Shown: positions 9,661 through 19,552, counted from the first letter of the stretch. The stretch: DNA of 19,552 nucleotides from Tieghemiomyces parasiticus (GCA_027575765.1 JANBPT010000903.1:1-19552); one strand, 5' to 3'. The notes: a model not told the origin generated them from the letters alone. A program made the numbers and translations.

Positions 9661-9761
9661 ATTGCTTCCTCGGCCAGGTACCGCTCGGACCGCCTTTACT
9701 ATCGCAACCACTAAATCCCCCACTAACGTCCCCCAGCCCTTCCACGCCCGCGGCTACCAAG

Positions 9762-12700
9762 ATGATGTCCGACATCGACTCCACCATCAACGATATCCGG
9801 CAGAAAATCCGCCGCGAGCAGAAGATGCACGAGGCCGCTAAGCAGATGCGCACTCAGCTCAAGAACCGCAACGCCATCGAGGAGTGTGACACCACCCTTA
9901 TGGAGTACGAGAAGCGTATCGATTTCCTGGAGCAGCAGCTGCAGCGTATGCAAATCCGGAAGCAGACCCGCACTCAGACTTCAGGCTCCGACGCGTCCTC
10001 GGCCGTCTCTGAGTCACTGACTGCTGTGTCGGAATCGACCGGCCCGGTTGGCCGCTCGCGTGGCTCGTCTGTATCCAATCTGGACCTGCGCAAATCAGAC
10101 TCGGGCCTCTCCACCCAAAAGGTGTCACTTAAGCTGCATGAACTCGCTTACAAGCTGGACGTGGAGCGCAAACTGAAGGAGGGCACGGACCGCATCACCA
10201 AAGTCTACCGCCAGGAGTCCAGCCGTGGTGACAAGCGCATGACCTCCCACGTCCACGCCGCCGGCACCGCTATGAACGAGACCAACGACAAGATCATGCT
10301 GCTAGAGCGTGCCCTCAAAAAGTACCAGAGCCTGTACGTCCAGGGTCTTGAGGACGATGACGACGGCGCGGAAGGTGCCAGCAGCGTCTACCGAATGGCG
10401 CCCGGCCTGCGCCGGCCCATGACCGGTAAGCTGAAGCTTAAGGTCATCTCAGCGTCTCATCTCACACACGCCCCTTCACGCATCCTGCGCGCCACTGAGA
10501 CATTTGCCGTGGTCAAGATCGATGGTGCCGTCAAGTGCAGCACGCGGCCCAATCGCAACGCCAAGTGGTTCGAGGAGTTTGAACTCCACGTGCACAAGGC
10601 CAGCGAACTTGAGATCTCGCTCTACGACCGGACCGACCGCAACGTTCTGGTGGGCATCTGGTGGGTCAAATTCTCGGACCTGTACGAGGACGTGCGCAAG
10701 CAGCAGGTGGTGCGTGGAACGGACGGTCAGCAAGCCTGGGCCCCCGCCACCCAGCTGGACGGCGGCAGCGACGGCCGGGAAGCCGGGTCAGCCACGGGCG
10801 GCCAGCTAGTGACCGGCCACCACCCCCCGGGCGGGACGTCACCCTCCGTGGGTCAGATCTTCCGCGCCTACAATGGCGGCGGCATCCAGTGTCTGTGGGA
10901 CGTGGAACCCATCGGCCAGCTCGAGCTGTGGCTGGACTTTGTGAAAGAGGCCAAGCCTCAGCGCCAACCCACACGCCTGGGCCGTAAGGTGGCGGTACGT
11001 AAGCGCCGTGGCGATCCGGTTGTGGTACATGGCCACCGTTTCTTCCCCAAGCCGTTCTACACCATCATGAAGTGCGCCATGTGCGAGGAGTTTCTGGTTA
11101 ACTCGGTGGGCTTCCAGTGCGAGGACTGTAACCTTTTCTGCCACGAGAAGTGCCACGGTAAGGTGGTAACGAAATGCATTGCCAAGGCCGACACCGAGCT
11201 GGGCCGCGAGGAGGACAAAATCAATCACCGCATCCACCACCGGTTCGGCCCGGCCACTAACCTGTCCCCGAGCTGGTGTTCGCACTGTGGATACATGCTG
11301 GCCCTGGGCAAGCGCGACAACCGCCGCTGTACCGAGTGCGGGATTCTGTGCCACGAAGCCTGCTCCGTCCTGGTACCCAACTTTTGTGGCATGAAGATGA
11401 GCGTGGCCAACCAGTTTCTCACTGAGATTCGCCGCCAGTCCATGGCCCTGCCCCCGACCGCTGTCATCCCCGGCCTGTCCGCCCCTGCCTCCCCAAGCAA
11501 AGTGACGAAGCCGACCTCGCACGCTGACGCTCCGCCCGCTCCCAGCTTCGGCGCGGTGGTGCCCGAAATTCCCGCCCTCGGCCATGAGGCTGCCTTGCCC
11601 TCACACCAATCCCAGCCGCCCCTGGGCCCGGACTACCAGGCCTACCGCCCGCCGTCCCAAGCCAGCACGGTTTCCCCAGGGTACCCGAAACCGCTCCCGC
11701 AGCCCGCTACCTACGGCACACCCGCACCGCAGCAGCGGCCTCCGCTGCCGCCACACGCGCAGCCCCACCATCCAGCCCAAGGCCCGCCGACTTCCGCGCG
11801 GACGCAACCTCCGCCGCCCCAGACCGTGGCCCGCCCCGGCCCTGGGGGGCCGCCCCGCAAGATCGGCTTGCACGATTTCCACCTCAAGGCCGTACTAGGC
11901 AAGGGTAACTTCGGCAAGGTCATGCTAGCTGAGGAGAAGGCGACGGGGAACCTGTACGCCATCAAGGTGCTTAAGAAGGAGTTCATTGTCCAGAACGACG
12001 AGTTCGAAAGTATGCGGTCGGAAAAGCGCGTCTTCCAGGTAGCCAACCTGGAGCGCCACCCGTTCCTGATCGGCCTGCACTCGTGCTTCCAGTCCGACTC
12101 GCGCCTCTACTTCGTTATGGAGTACATCAGCGGCGGTGATCTCATGTGGCACATTCAGCGCCAGAACTTCTCGGAGCGCCGGGCCAAGTTTTACGCCGCT
12201 GAGGTCCTGCTGGCCCTCGAGTACTTCCACCGCAACAACATTGTGTACCGCGATCTCAAGCTCGACAACATTTTGCTGGCAGCCGATGGCCACGTCAAAG
12301 TGGTCGACTACGGCCTGTGCAAGGAGCGCATGGGGTTCGGATCAACCACCAACACTTTTTGCGGAACTCCCGAGTTCATGGCGCCCGAGATCCTGCTCGA
12401 GCAGCGTTACGGCCGGGCCGTCGACTGGTGGGCCTTTGGCGTGCTTATCTACGAGATGCTTCTGGGCCAGCCGCCGTTCCGTGGTGATACGGAAGACGAG
12501 ATTTTCGACTCCATCCTGGATGAGGAGGTGCTCTACCCAATCAACATGTCGCGTGACTCGGTGTCCATCCTGCAGCGCTTACTCACCCGCGAGCCGGCTA
12601 AGCGCCTCGGATCCGGCCCCGGTGACGCCGACGAGATTAAGCGCCACCCGTTCTTCAAGAGTATCAACTGGGACGACATCCTTCACAAGCGCGTCACCCC

Positions 12701-12881
12701 GCCCTACGTCCCGCAGGTCAAGTCGCGATTGGATATCTCCAACTTTGACGAAGAATTCACCCGTGAGCGACCCGTCCTCACCCCGACCAACACCGTCCTG
12801 GACACCGCCGACCAGGAAGAATTCCAGTCCTTCTCCTATGTCGCCGATTGGGTCGGCGGGGCTACCCCACAGTGGCGTTAA
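9762..12881 (+). CDS. PKC1: Protein kinase C, fungal Pkc1 type, single exon
   Basis: Ser/Thr kinase of the AGC family, known in fungi as the Rho1/diacylglycerol-responsive activator of the cell-wall-integrity MAPK cascade. Length 1039 aa, close to other fungal Pkc1. Order: HR1 coiled coil (about 1-70); second HR1 (about 117-197); C2 (about 221-397) with a Gly/Pro-rich insertion; pseudosubstrate GRKVAVRKRRG with Ala411 at the acceptor position; C1A (H425, C438, C441, C453, C456, H461, C464, C472); C1B (H493, C506, C509, C523, C526, H531, C534, C542); Pro-rich linker (545-700); kinase (about 702-968) with GKGNFGKV at 713, Lys735, YRD Asp831, DYG 849-851 and activation-loop Thr865 in TFCGTPEFMAPE. 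The tail has turn-motif Thr1007 and hydrophobic motif FQSFSY with Ser1025. All regulatory phosphosites are intact. DYG in place of DFG is normal for fungal PKCs. Start: ATG-ATG with A at -3. Confidence 0.97.
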   Translation: MMSDIDSTINDIRQKIRREQKMHEAAKQMRTQLKNRNAIEECDTTLMEYEKRIDFLEQQLQRMQIRKQTRTQTSGSDASSAVSESLTAVSESTGPVGRSRGSSVSNLDLRKSDSGLSTQKVSLKLHELAYKLDVERKLKEGTDRITKVYRQESSRGDKRMTSHVHAAGTAMNETNDKIMLLERALKKYQSLYVQGLEDDDDGAEGASSVYRMAPGLRRPMTGKLKLKVISASHLTHAPSRILRATETFAVVKIDGAVKCSTRPNRNAKWFEEFELHVHKASELEISLYDRTDRNVLVGIWWVKFSDLYEDVRKQQVVRGTDGQQAWAPATQLDGGSDGREAGSATGGQLVTGHHPPGGTSPSVGQIFRAYNGGGIQCLWDVEPIGQLELWLDFVKEAKPQRQPTRLGRKVAVRKRRGDPVVVHGHRFFPKPFYTIMKCAMCEEFLVNSVGFQCEDCNLFCHEKCHGKVVTKCIAKADTELGREEDKINHRIHHRFGPATNLSPSWCSHCGYMLALGKRDNRRCTECGILCHEACSVLVPNFCGMKMSVANQFLTEIRRQSMALPPTAVIPGLSAPASPSKVTKPTSHADAPPAPSFGAVVPEIPALGHEAALPSHQSQPPLGPDYQAYRPPSQASTVSPGYPKPLPQPATYGTPAPQQRPPLPPHAQPHHPAQGPPTSARTQPPPPQTVARPGPGGPPRKIGLHDFHLKAVLGKGNFGKVMLAEEKATGNLYAIKVLKKEFIVQNDEFESMRSEKRVFQVANLERHPFLIGLHSCFQSDSRLYFVMEYISGGDLMWHIQRQNFSERRAKFYAAEVLLALEYFHRNNIVYRDLKLDNILLAADGHVKVVDYGLCKERMGFGSTTNTFCGTPEFMAPEILLEQRYGRAVDWWAFGVLIYEMLLGQPPFRGDTEDEIFDSILDEEVLYPINMSRDSVSILQRLLTREPAKRLGSGPGDADEIKRHPFFKSINWDDILHKRVTPPYVPQVKSRLDISNFDEEFTRERPVLTPTNTVLDTADQEEFQSFSYVADWVGGATPQWR

Positions 12882-15256
12882 ATGTCGTCTATTATTTTTT
12901 GGCGTACCTCAGTCACTCCTCCCCCCCCACCCAATGCCCTTTTTTAATAGTATTCGGTCCTCCTTTTGTTTCATTCCTTGTTGCTGCATCTATACATAAT
13001 TCTCTGCCGCAGTGACGCATACCTACTTCCTGAACCCTCCACTATCAATCTAATGGTTGCGAATGGACGGATATCCGTCGGCGGTTGCTCCCTCGTCACC
13101 CGTCTGTCTAAGCTTACCCCTTCTGCTCAGTTTTTTGCCATTTTGTTTTATCCTTCAGCCCCTACTACAACCTATTTTACTAATTGATACTAGTCTAATA
13201 TGTCCCCTACGATGGTAACGGTATCTATAATTCCGATCCACATTCTGCTCAAACTGGACTGGATGGCGTCGCGCATGTGTATTCTTCTTTTCTAGATTCT
13301 CATCGTTTCGGATGAGGCCCTAAACTCCAATTGGTTTGTCAGGGTCCTAACCCGGCTAATTAGATCCAAGTCCACTCTATTCAACAGCCCAATGGCGGAT
13401 ATGCGGATCTTTCCTGTGTTGCCCATTTTTATTGCCTGAGGCCAGGTGGTCCAAGCATGATTGGTGTGCAGTCGCGGAGACGTGTAACAGTGAATAAGTG
13501 GCGCACTAGTTGCGGTAGTAAAGCATGGCCTCGGTGCCACATGTACGGTAGACTACATCTGACTGCCACGTGGTCAGGATCTTGATTGGAAGCCCGGAAA
13601 CCCGGCGCTGCACACCATGACAGTGGCCCGTTTGGCATGGTCATCGCCAACCTTTGCCGACCATCGGCGGTTTTCTGTAAGATACTACGCATACAACGCA
13701 CTCTTTTTTCATTCGGAGGAGGGGGGCGGCGAGAGGCGCCGTCTCGCGTGGCCCATTTGCCACCCAACTACCAGTACAGAATGTATGCTATTTTCGGGTT
13801 GTTTACGACACCGTCCTTATCTCATGGACATTGGCCGCTTACTGCCTTCCCCCCTGGCCCCTAAAGCCCACTTATTGGCATTTACGCCACCTTCGCACAT
13901 TTACTTTGCCAGCATTCTCCTCATCGCCCGAGTCGACGCGCATCGGCCGTTCTGCCACTCATCAAGCCCGTCTGACCCTGCTGTAATATATTGAAAACTT
14001 CCGTCTATAAGGAGTTGCTTCTCTCCATACTGTACTACGCCCGGCGTGTACCAGTCCCTAACTTGACAGGCACACCTTACCTTGGGCCCTACCCCGCTGA
14101 TAGGAATTTGGTTCACTTGACGCCCCCTCCCTTCAAGGCGGCCTATCTCAATTAGCCACGGCGAGAGAAGCGCCAAACCGTCAGGGCCAGCGAGTTTTAG
14201 CCTACACTGTCCAGCACCGCGGGACCACTCCCGACCCCTTTACTTCCCCCTTCCTGTCTACACCACGCGGCTTTCAGCGTTGGTGCCCGTTTCACTAATC
14301 ACGCACGACAAGAAAGTTACCCTCTCGCATCTCTACACTTTCTCCTCCTTTTTACCTGGCCGATTCCCCTCGTTGTCCTCTAGTGGCCTAATTTGGTGAC
14401 CACTTGGTTTTCATTTCTTCTTACCTATGCTGCACTCGCCCGTGTGTCGGGGATTCTGGGCTTTTTCTTTATTCGTACAGTTCCTGAAGTTATTTCTCCG
14501 CCATTGAAGCCCTAGTTTTAGCCATTGCTTTCGCTCAACGCCACGTCCATGAGTGACGGGTCGCCAGTGCATATTATCTTGAAGCCCATAGCTTCTTTTT
14601 ACGACTCAACTATAGCTCTCCAGCCCCCAGGGCTAGTTTTTTTACTGTTAACGCTTGTCGCACTCATTCAGTCCTCTCTTCGCCACCAGCCATCCGTGGA
14701 CCCATAGCCTCCGCAGCCGTGCTGCATCGGTCAACTGGTCCACATTCCAGACTTGTGGGTGTCGCCACGCGTGACCGACAGGTTTTGTCCTTAAACGTCC
14801 AGCGCTACCTCAACTTTTTCCATCCCCCTGTTCGGGAATTTCCATCCTCCGCTTTACATTATTTCTGAGTGCTCTCATTCATTCCACCATCTCCTGTCAC
14901 CGCCGTCCTCGTTAGTCCGCAAGGTTGCACTAGTTTAGCATCCAGGCGGCCATTCTGACCATCACCTTGACCGGATAAAAAATACCGGCGCTTGCCGAGC
15001 TTGCCCGCTCCAGCCGGCTTTATTCACCTGTTCACCTAGCGCCCTTACCTGTAGGATTCCTCATTACCTTCGTTACCTATTCCCTCCTGGCCGTACCGCG
15101 AATTGCCCCAGGCTCTCTCCTGCGCACCTTGGAGTCTCGTATTAGGCCCATCGCATCCCATCGGTCCCATATTGGAACTCCCTCGGCGACCCTCCACAAC
15201 TCAGCTGAAAGAATACGGCACCCCCGCTGGACAGATATACACTGCCCTCTTTAACC
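12882..15256. other. Intergenic region: PKC1 3' flank and PSY2 promoter; no gene seen
   Basis: 2.4 kb. It begins with T-rich and C8 (12921-12928) sequence likely to be PKC1 3'UTR and ends with pyrimidine-rich plus-strand sequence (for example 14220-14420) before PSY2. Open frames up to 125 codons (13617-13994) have no recognisable motif and a composition typical of non-coding sequence. A short GC-rich hairpin lies at 13729-13747 and an E-box CACGTG near 13565. I see no RNA gene. Confidence 0.6.
13729..13747. repeat. Short GC-rich hairpin
   Basis: Arms GCGAGA (13729-13734) and TCTCGC (13742-13747) around a 7-nt loop that itself contains the palindrome GGCGCC. It follows a G-rich tract. No function can be assigned. 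Confidence 0.3.
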
Positions 15257-18200
15257 ATGGCGACCCATAACAAATCCCGGGCCAAGGTTTACGAAATGAT
15301 TGACCGGTCCATTTGGCACGACCGGGGCACTGGAACGTGTACTTGTGCCTTCATCGACGTAAGTTGTTGGGCCACCACTCGTCCCTCCTCACACGGTGCG
15401 AGGAAACGCTGACCCTCTATGCTCCGCACCTGACCGGCCAAACCCCTGGGCGAGCCCGGTTATTATTATTATTTTTGCTCTCCGACTGCTACTGATTCCT
15501 GAGACTTTTTACCATAGCACAGCCCACCCCACCTGGCTAGCTGGCTTACGTCAAACCTCATTCGCAACTAACACACTAACGGTTCATCGTATTTCCTTCT
15601 ATTATGTCTCTTCAATCACGCCGATCATTATATCCCTAGGCTATACAAGACTATAGCCTCGTCGTGACCTCGGAGTCTGATGATAGTATCATCCTGTCGA
15701 GCCCCGTACTCAAGGACGAGCAGTACCAGAAGCAGCAAGGTAGGTAACCCGCTAGCTCCGCAGTACCGTTAGGCGTCAGGACTATATAGGCAGTTGAGGG
15801 TAATATTCCGCTGCATACTGCAGTATATCGCACTCGCTGCCTACCCGCGCATCCGTCTCTAACAATATCAAGTGGCCAACGATCCCCCCTCTCCCCTGCC
15901 CATCTCTCTCCATTCAGACACACTCATTTTATGGGCCGACAAGAGCGGTTACGACCTGGCACTGAGCTTCCAGGATCCTGCAGGCTGCGCTGAGGTGTGG
16001 TAAGTAGCCATCAGTTGGCATACCCTAATTAACTTCACCCAAGGCGGTGTCAATTGAAGCCGGGGCCGCGTACAGTACACGTACCCAGTATCGACCCACC
16101 TGGCAGGACATTCCCTCTCTAACAACGCCTTTTCCTCTTCGTTGTGATATGTATTTAATACCATACTACCGCCACTCGACCATCGCAGGGAAAGGATCTG
16201 CGAAATTCAGCTGCAGCACAAACACCAAGGTCGGGGTAAGTACCGTCGTCCCAAAACGTGGATGATCTAAACATTCCACATCACCATATCGAACACTCTA
16301 GAGAAATGTACTAGGGCGGCTAAGCGTTCCGGCCCCTAGCCACAGGGCGACGTCAACGGTAGAATTGCGATGACTCGCGGAGTCCATCTCCTTCTTTTCT
16401 ATCTGCCACTTCATTGACATAACTAATCTCGCCATCTTTTTTCTCTTCCGACATTGGCTTCCCACTTACGTTTCTAGACTATCCCATGTGGCTCAATCCT
16501 GGTACTTTTGAAATCCCCGAGCCGTCCATGTCAAATCTAGATACCATCCTTGACGTACTCAACCAGGCCACTCACACTCAATACCGGCGGGACCTGGTCG
16601 TGTCATGTATCCGCCGACACAAGTTCATTGTTCGGTTGATTTCCGTGTTCCAGGCCTGCGAGGATCTTGAAAGTTACGAAGACCTGCACAAAATCCATCA
16701 TATTATGCGAATAATAGGTAAGATCCCCCCCCTGGACCAGCAGAGGGTCTGTGTGTACCACTCATTGACGTACGTTCTTGACCGTTACGTCTTTGATGCT
16801 ATCATCCAAACTCGCCTACTCACTCTTTGCACATGCGACCCCCTCCCTGCCCCCTCAACCACCCCTCACGCATTCTTCTATCGGCGATTTGCTTACCAGT
16901 CTCTATTGCCGACGACGCCCTATTTAATCACCTCGTGGAGGATGAGGTCTATCTACCCGTGGTCGGTATGTTCGAGTACGACTCGAAAACCCCTACAGTT
17001 CGCGTGGACCACCGTGGCTACGTGGGCAACCCAGCGCGATTTAAACAAGTGGTACCCCTGGAGAAGGCGGACCTCCGGCGTAAGGTGCACGCTTCAAGCC
17101 GCCTACAGTACCTCAAGGATGCGGTTCTCAGCGGTACGATCGAGGATAGCACGCAGCAAGCACTGTGCACTAAGATATTTTTCATCAACATGGACATTGT
17201 TATTTCATTGGAAAGCGACCACGAGTTCCTCGGGGCCGTGTGCGCGCTGGTGGAACAGGCAGACGTCCCCGAAAGTCAGAAGGACGAGGCGGTCCGCTTC
17301 GTTCAGCAGCTGTACCAACTTGCTAAGCCGTGCCAGCAGACCATCCGTGCCAGCCTGTACCGTGCTCTAAACCAGAACGGTCTCTTCGCCGTCCTTGACT
17401 ACGCCCTGGCTTCCGACCGTGAGTCGATCCAGCTGATCGCCTGCGAGCTCATCATGGCCGTGCTCGAATGTGATCGAATGCAGTTGCGGTCCTACATGGC
17501 GGCCCAGTCCCGTCAGGCCCAACGTCCGCTCCTCCGTACGATCGCGAGCCAGTTCGTCTGTGAATCACCCCCAGGCGTCCAGATCCAGTGCCTCGAGATT
17601 CTGCGGCTGCTGTTGGAAGTGCAGTCACCCGGCGGCGGTAGTGGGGCTGCCAGCGAAATACAACGCGACATTGCCGAGGGCACAGGCGGGGCTCCCGCAC
17701 CCCCCAAACCTAGCACGCAGCCCGTACTGGATCCGGAGATGGACCAACTGGTGATCCTGTTCTTCGAGGTATATGCAGAACGTACTGTCCGCTACGTCAA
17801 CACTCTGGATGCCATCCAGGTCGCCCAGATGGCCCGGGCGCCCTCACAGGTCGCTCAGGTCTGCATGCTGGTATGCGATCTATTGTCCTTCCTCGTCCGC
17901 CAGCACCCTTTCCGAAGCCGCTTGTTCATCATGAGCCAGAACCTGATCACGAAATTGGATCTGCTATTGACCGCCCCGGTCAAGCACGTTCAGCTCGCTG
18001 CGCTGCGACTTGTCGCAGCCTGTGTGGGCACCAAGGACAACTTCATGATGCGCTACTTGGTCCGGCAGGGGATTATCCGGCGTGTGATGGAAGTGTTTAG
18101 GAAGCATAAGTACCACTACAACCTTATCAACTCGTCCTGCTTCAGCCTGTTCACCTTTATTTACCAACAGAAGCTCCAGCCGCTGATCATCCACATCGGC

Positions 18201-19552
18201 CAGAACTTCGCCGAGGAACTGACCACGGACACAGACTACTGCGACGTTCCACGCGACTTTATGAAGGCTTACGCGACCTACTTCGACGGACCGCGGTTAC
18301 TGGCCGAGGGCCAAAGCCTAACCGCACCCCACACTCCGCTCGACTCTCAAGAGACGTGTAATGAGGGTTCCACGGTAGGTGACGGCGGGGGACTAATTCA
18401 GCGTCACCGACTGGCCCTGTCCACAACCACCCTCGCCCGGCGCGGCTGGGGTACCGCGACCGTAACCGACGATGAGGGCGCCTACTTTGACACCTCCGAC
18501 GAGGAAGACGATATTGCGGAAGAATTGGGAGTTTCTCTTGACAGCAGCAACCATATTCCGCAGACAAAACCGCCGGCGACAGACCATGAAAATGGGGAAC
18601 CCAGCAAAACGGCGACGGAAGCTGCACCGACGACAACGAGTGACGTTGGCTCCACATCCTCCGGGACGGCAACCAAACGACCTCCACGGGCTAGTGACTA
18701 CGTGTCGGAAACTTCCGACACCACGACCAGCGACGACCTGACCGATCCTGAGACCGAAATTACCAACGGCGTCGGCGCATCAGCGACGAAGGCCGCAGGC
18801 TCCGCAGGATTTAAACCCCTCCGCCTCGTTAAACCCGACGAGGGGGAGGAAGAGTCAGGACTGCTCACGGCCAAGGCCAAGCGACCTCGGCTGCGGTTCC
18901 AACTAGGCCGCATTTCTGATGCTATCGCAGCCAAGCTGTCGGGTCTGAACCGGGTGGCGCCTGCCAAGTCCGACTCACAACTGGCCGCCATCACCAATGA
19001 GGACGAAGCTCCTGCCACCGACCTGAAACCGTTGACGTTCGCGACGAACTCTAAGCCGGTCGTGGCTCGTGCCGGCTCACCGCCGGCGCTCCAGGCTACG
19101 GCAGTCAACATCCCAGTTTCCAAGGCCCCCGGCCGGCCCCTTGCTGCCTCCGCTCCGGCCGACCTCCCGACGCGAGTGTCCCCGCACTGCGGCGTCGTAC
19201 TCACACGACAACGTTCCTTTGGCCACGCCGCCGCCCCTGTCCACACTGGGACTAGCGTACCGCTACTGAATGGACTCTCTGATGCTAACCAGACATCGTG
19301 GATATTGTCCCAGGCTGCTACTGATGAACCTACGTCAATCACCGGGACCGTGGCGCCGTCCTCCCACAAACGGCATCGGGAAGAAGAATCGGAGACAGCT
19401 TGCGGCAATAGTAACGCACCCGCCGCCACGGATTTGGGAAGCGGCGAAGAAAGCAGCTCTGACGAGGGATCACCCACCCACGAGGTCGCGTCTCATCGAC
19501 TGGCGAACGAGACCACCTTGGATCCTATTTCACCATCCGCGCGCAAGAAGCG
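15257..19552 (+). CDS. PSY2: PP4 regulatory subunit 3 (Psy2/SMEK, Smk-1 family), 3' end beyond window
   Basis: Regulatory subunit of the protein phosphatase 4 complex, known for dephosphorylating DNA-damage-checkpoint and other substrates. Exons 15257-15358, 15640-15739, 15918-15999, 16189-16235, 16478-16717 and 16900 to the edge; 1074 codons plus 2 nt, no stop reached. Residues 1-110 form the EVH1/PH-like substrate-binding domain: [69 protein letters not shown], matching SMEK1 residue for residue in spacing over the first two splice junctions. Residues about 115-655 are the Smk-1/armadillo-like helical region ([44 protein letters not shown]), with a Gly/Pro-rich insert near 433-475. Residues 656 onward are an acidic, Ser/Thr-rich tail with basic clusters (KAKRPR, HKRHR, ARKKR) that could be nuclear localisation signals. 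The large last exon has no stop in the window, so a search for closed frames misses it. Confidence 0.93.
15359..15639 (+). other. PSY2 intron 1
   Basis: 281 nt, donor GTAAGT, branch-like CTAAC at 15576-15580, acceptor CCCTAG. Phase 0. The acceptor is fixed by exact alignment length to SMEK1 (Phe-Ile-Asp then Ala-Ile-Gln-Asp-Tyr-Ser-Leu). It contains a TTA microsatellite at 15460-15474. Confidence 0.85.
15460..15474. repeat. TTA trinucleotide microsatellite
   Basis: About five TTA units inside PSY2 intron 1, the plus-strand counterpart of the AAT run in the golgin intron. Confidence 0.5.
15740..15917 (+). other. PSY2 intron 2
   Basis: 178 nt, donor GTAGGT, branch-like CTAAC at 15859-15863, acceptor TTCAG. 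Phase 1; joins Gln-Lys-Gln-Gln to Asp-Thr-Leu-Ile. Confidence 0.9.
16000..16188 (+). other. PSY2 intron 3
   Basis: 189 nt, donor GTAAGT, candidate branch CTAAC at 16119-16123, acceptor CGCAG. Phase 2; splits the Trp codon of the conserved Glu-Val-Trp-Glu motif. Confidence 0.9.
16236..16477 (+). other. PSY2 intron 4
   Basis: 242 nt, donor GTAAGT, branch-like ACTAAT at 16422-16427, acceptor TTCTAG. Phase 1; joins Gln-Gly-Arg to Asp-Tyr-Pro-Met-Trp. Confidence 0.82.
16718..16899 (+). other. PSY2 intron 5
   Basis: 182 nt, donor GTAAGA, branch-like CTCAAC near 16855, acceptor ACCAG. Phase 1; gives Arg-Ile-Ile-Val-Ser-Ile-Ala-Asp. It is the only AG in the last 140 nt of the intron. The joined loop is about three residues shorter than in animal SMEK. 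Confidence 0.8.

Larger units (their letters stand above)
7153..9761. other. Divergent intergenic region, golgin and PKC1 promoters; no gene seen
   Basis: 2.6 kb between two divergently transcribed genes. It is less GC-rich and less codon-structured than its flanks. Open frames of 60-103 codons occur (for example minus 8400-8089), but none shows a family motif or a good ATG context, so I call them chance. It contains G9 at 7531-7539, C9 at 9410-9418, an inverted repeat at 8859-8890 and a scatter of ATTGTT motifs. A TTTATAC (9264-9270) and a pyrimidine-rich stretch precede PKC1. No tRNA or transposon end was found by eye. Confidence 0.6.

Noticed and set aside
10839..11585. 248-codon minus-strand open frame
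   Set aside because: Antisense shadow of the PKC1 C1 domains, a result of GC-rich codon use.
12136..12999. 287-codon plus-strand open frame overlapping the kinase domain
   Set aside because: Frame-shifted shadow of PKC1, rich in Ser, Arg and Thr with no motif. The true frame carries every kinase motif.
13617..13994. 125-codon plus-strand open frame between PKC1 and PSY2
   Set aside because: No motif, low-complexity pyrimidine-rich composition, no splice partners and overlapping frames of similar length. Likely chance.
18698..19477. 259-codon minus-strand open frame
   Set aside because: Antisense shadow of the low-complexity tail of PSY2. The sense frame continues a recognised protein.

Overview
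This is nuclear chromosomal DNA of a fungus, most likely an early-diverging (non-Dikarya) lineage. The placement is inferred from gene content and intron style, not from a search. The evidence is a fungal-type protein kinase C with the order HR1-HR1-C2-C1-C1-kinase, a fungal-style GRIP golgin, and spliceosomal introns of 130-280 nt with GTAAGT/GTAGGT donors and CTAAC-like branch sites. A PP2A B''-type subunit is also present, a family that to my knowledge yeasts lack. Four conserved protein genes account for all the coding sequence I can support. No bacterial operon, CRISPR array, transposon or rRNA gene was seen, and no convincing tRNA.

Layout. (1) 1-2228, minus strand: N-terminal 661 codons of a PP2A B'' (PPP2R3-type) regulatory subunit, one intron, cut by the left window edge. 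(2) 2229-3376: intergenic. (3) 3377-7152, minus: GRIP-domain golgin (Imh1-like), seven exons, about 951 aa. (4) 7153-9761: 2.6-kb intergenic region shared by two divergent genes, with no supportable gene. (5) 9762-12881, plus: intronless PKC1, 1039 aa. (6) 12882-15256: 2.4-kb intergenic region. (7) 15257 to the right edge, plus: PSY2/PP4R3 (Smk-1 family), five introns, at least 1074 codons. Its last exon is open to the window edge with no stop.

How the genes relate. Pkc1 is the cell-wall-integrity kinase downstream of Rho1. PP2A-B'' and PP4-R3 are regulatory subunits of two PP2A-family phosphatases, so three of the four genes control protein phosphorylation. The golgin acts in trans-Golgi vesicle tethering. 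They are separate monocistronic genes and nothing in the sequence shows co-regulation.

I found no undescribed biological system. The points most worth a second look are the strong 5' bias of introns, unusual AAG splice acceptors in the golgin gene, overlapping palindromes beside one of its donors, and a cluster of ATTGTT motifs in the golgin/PKC1 intergenic region.
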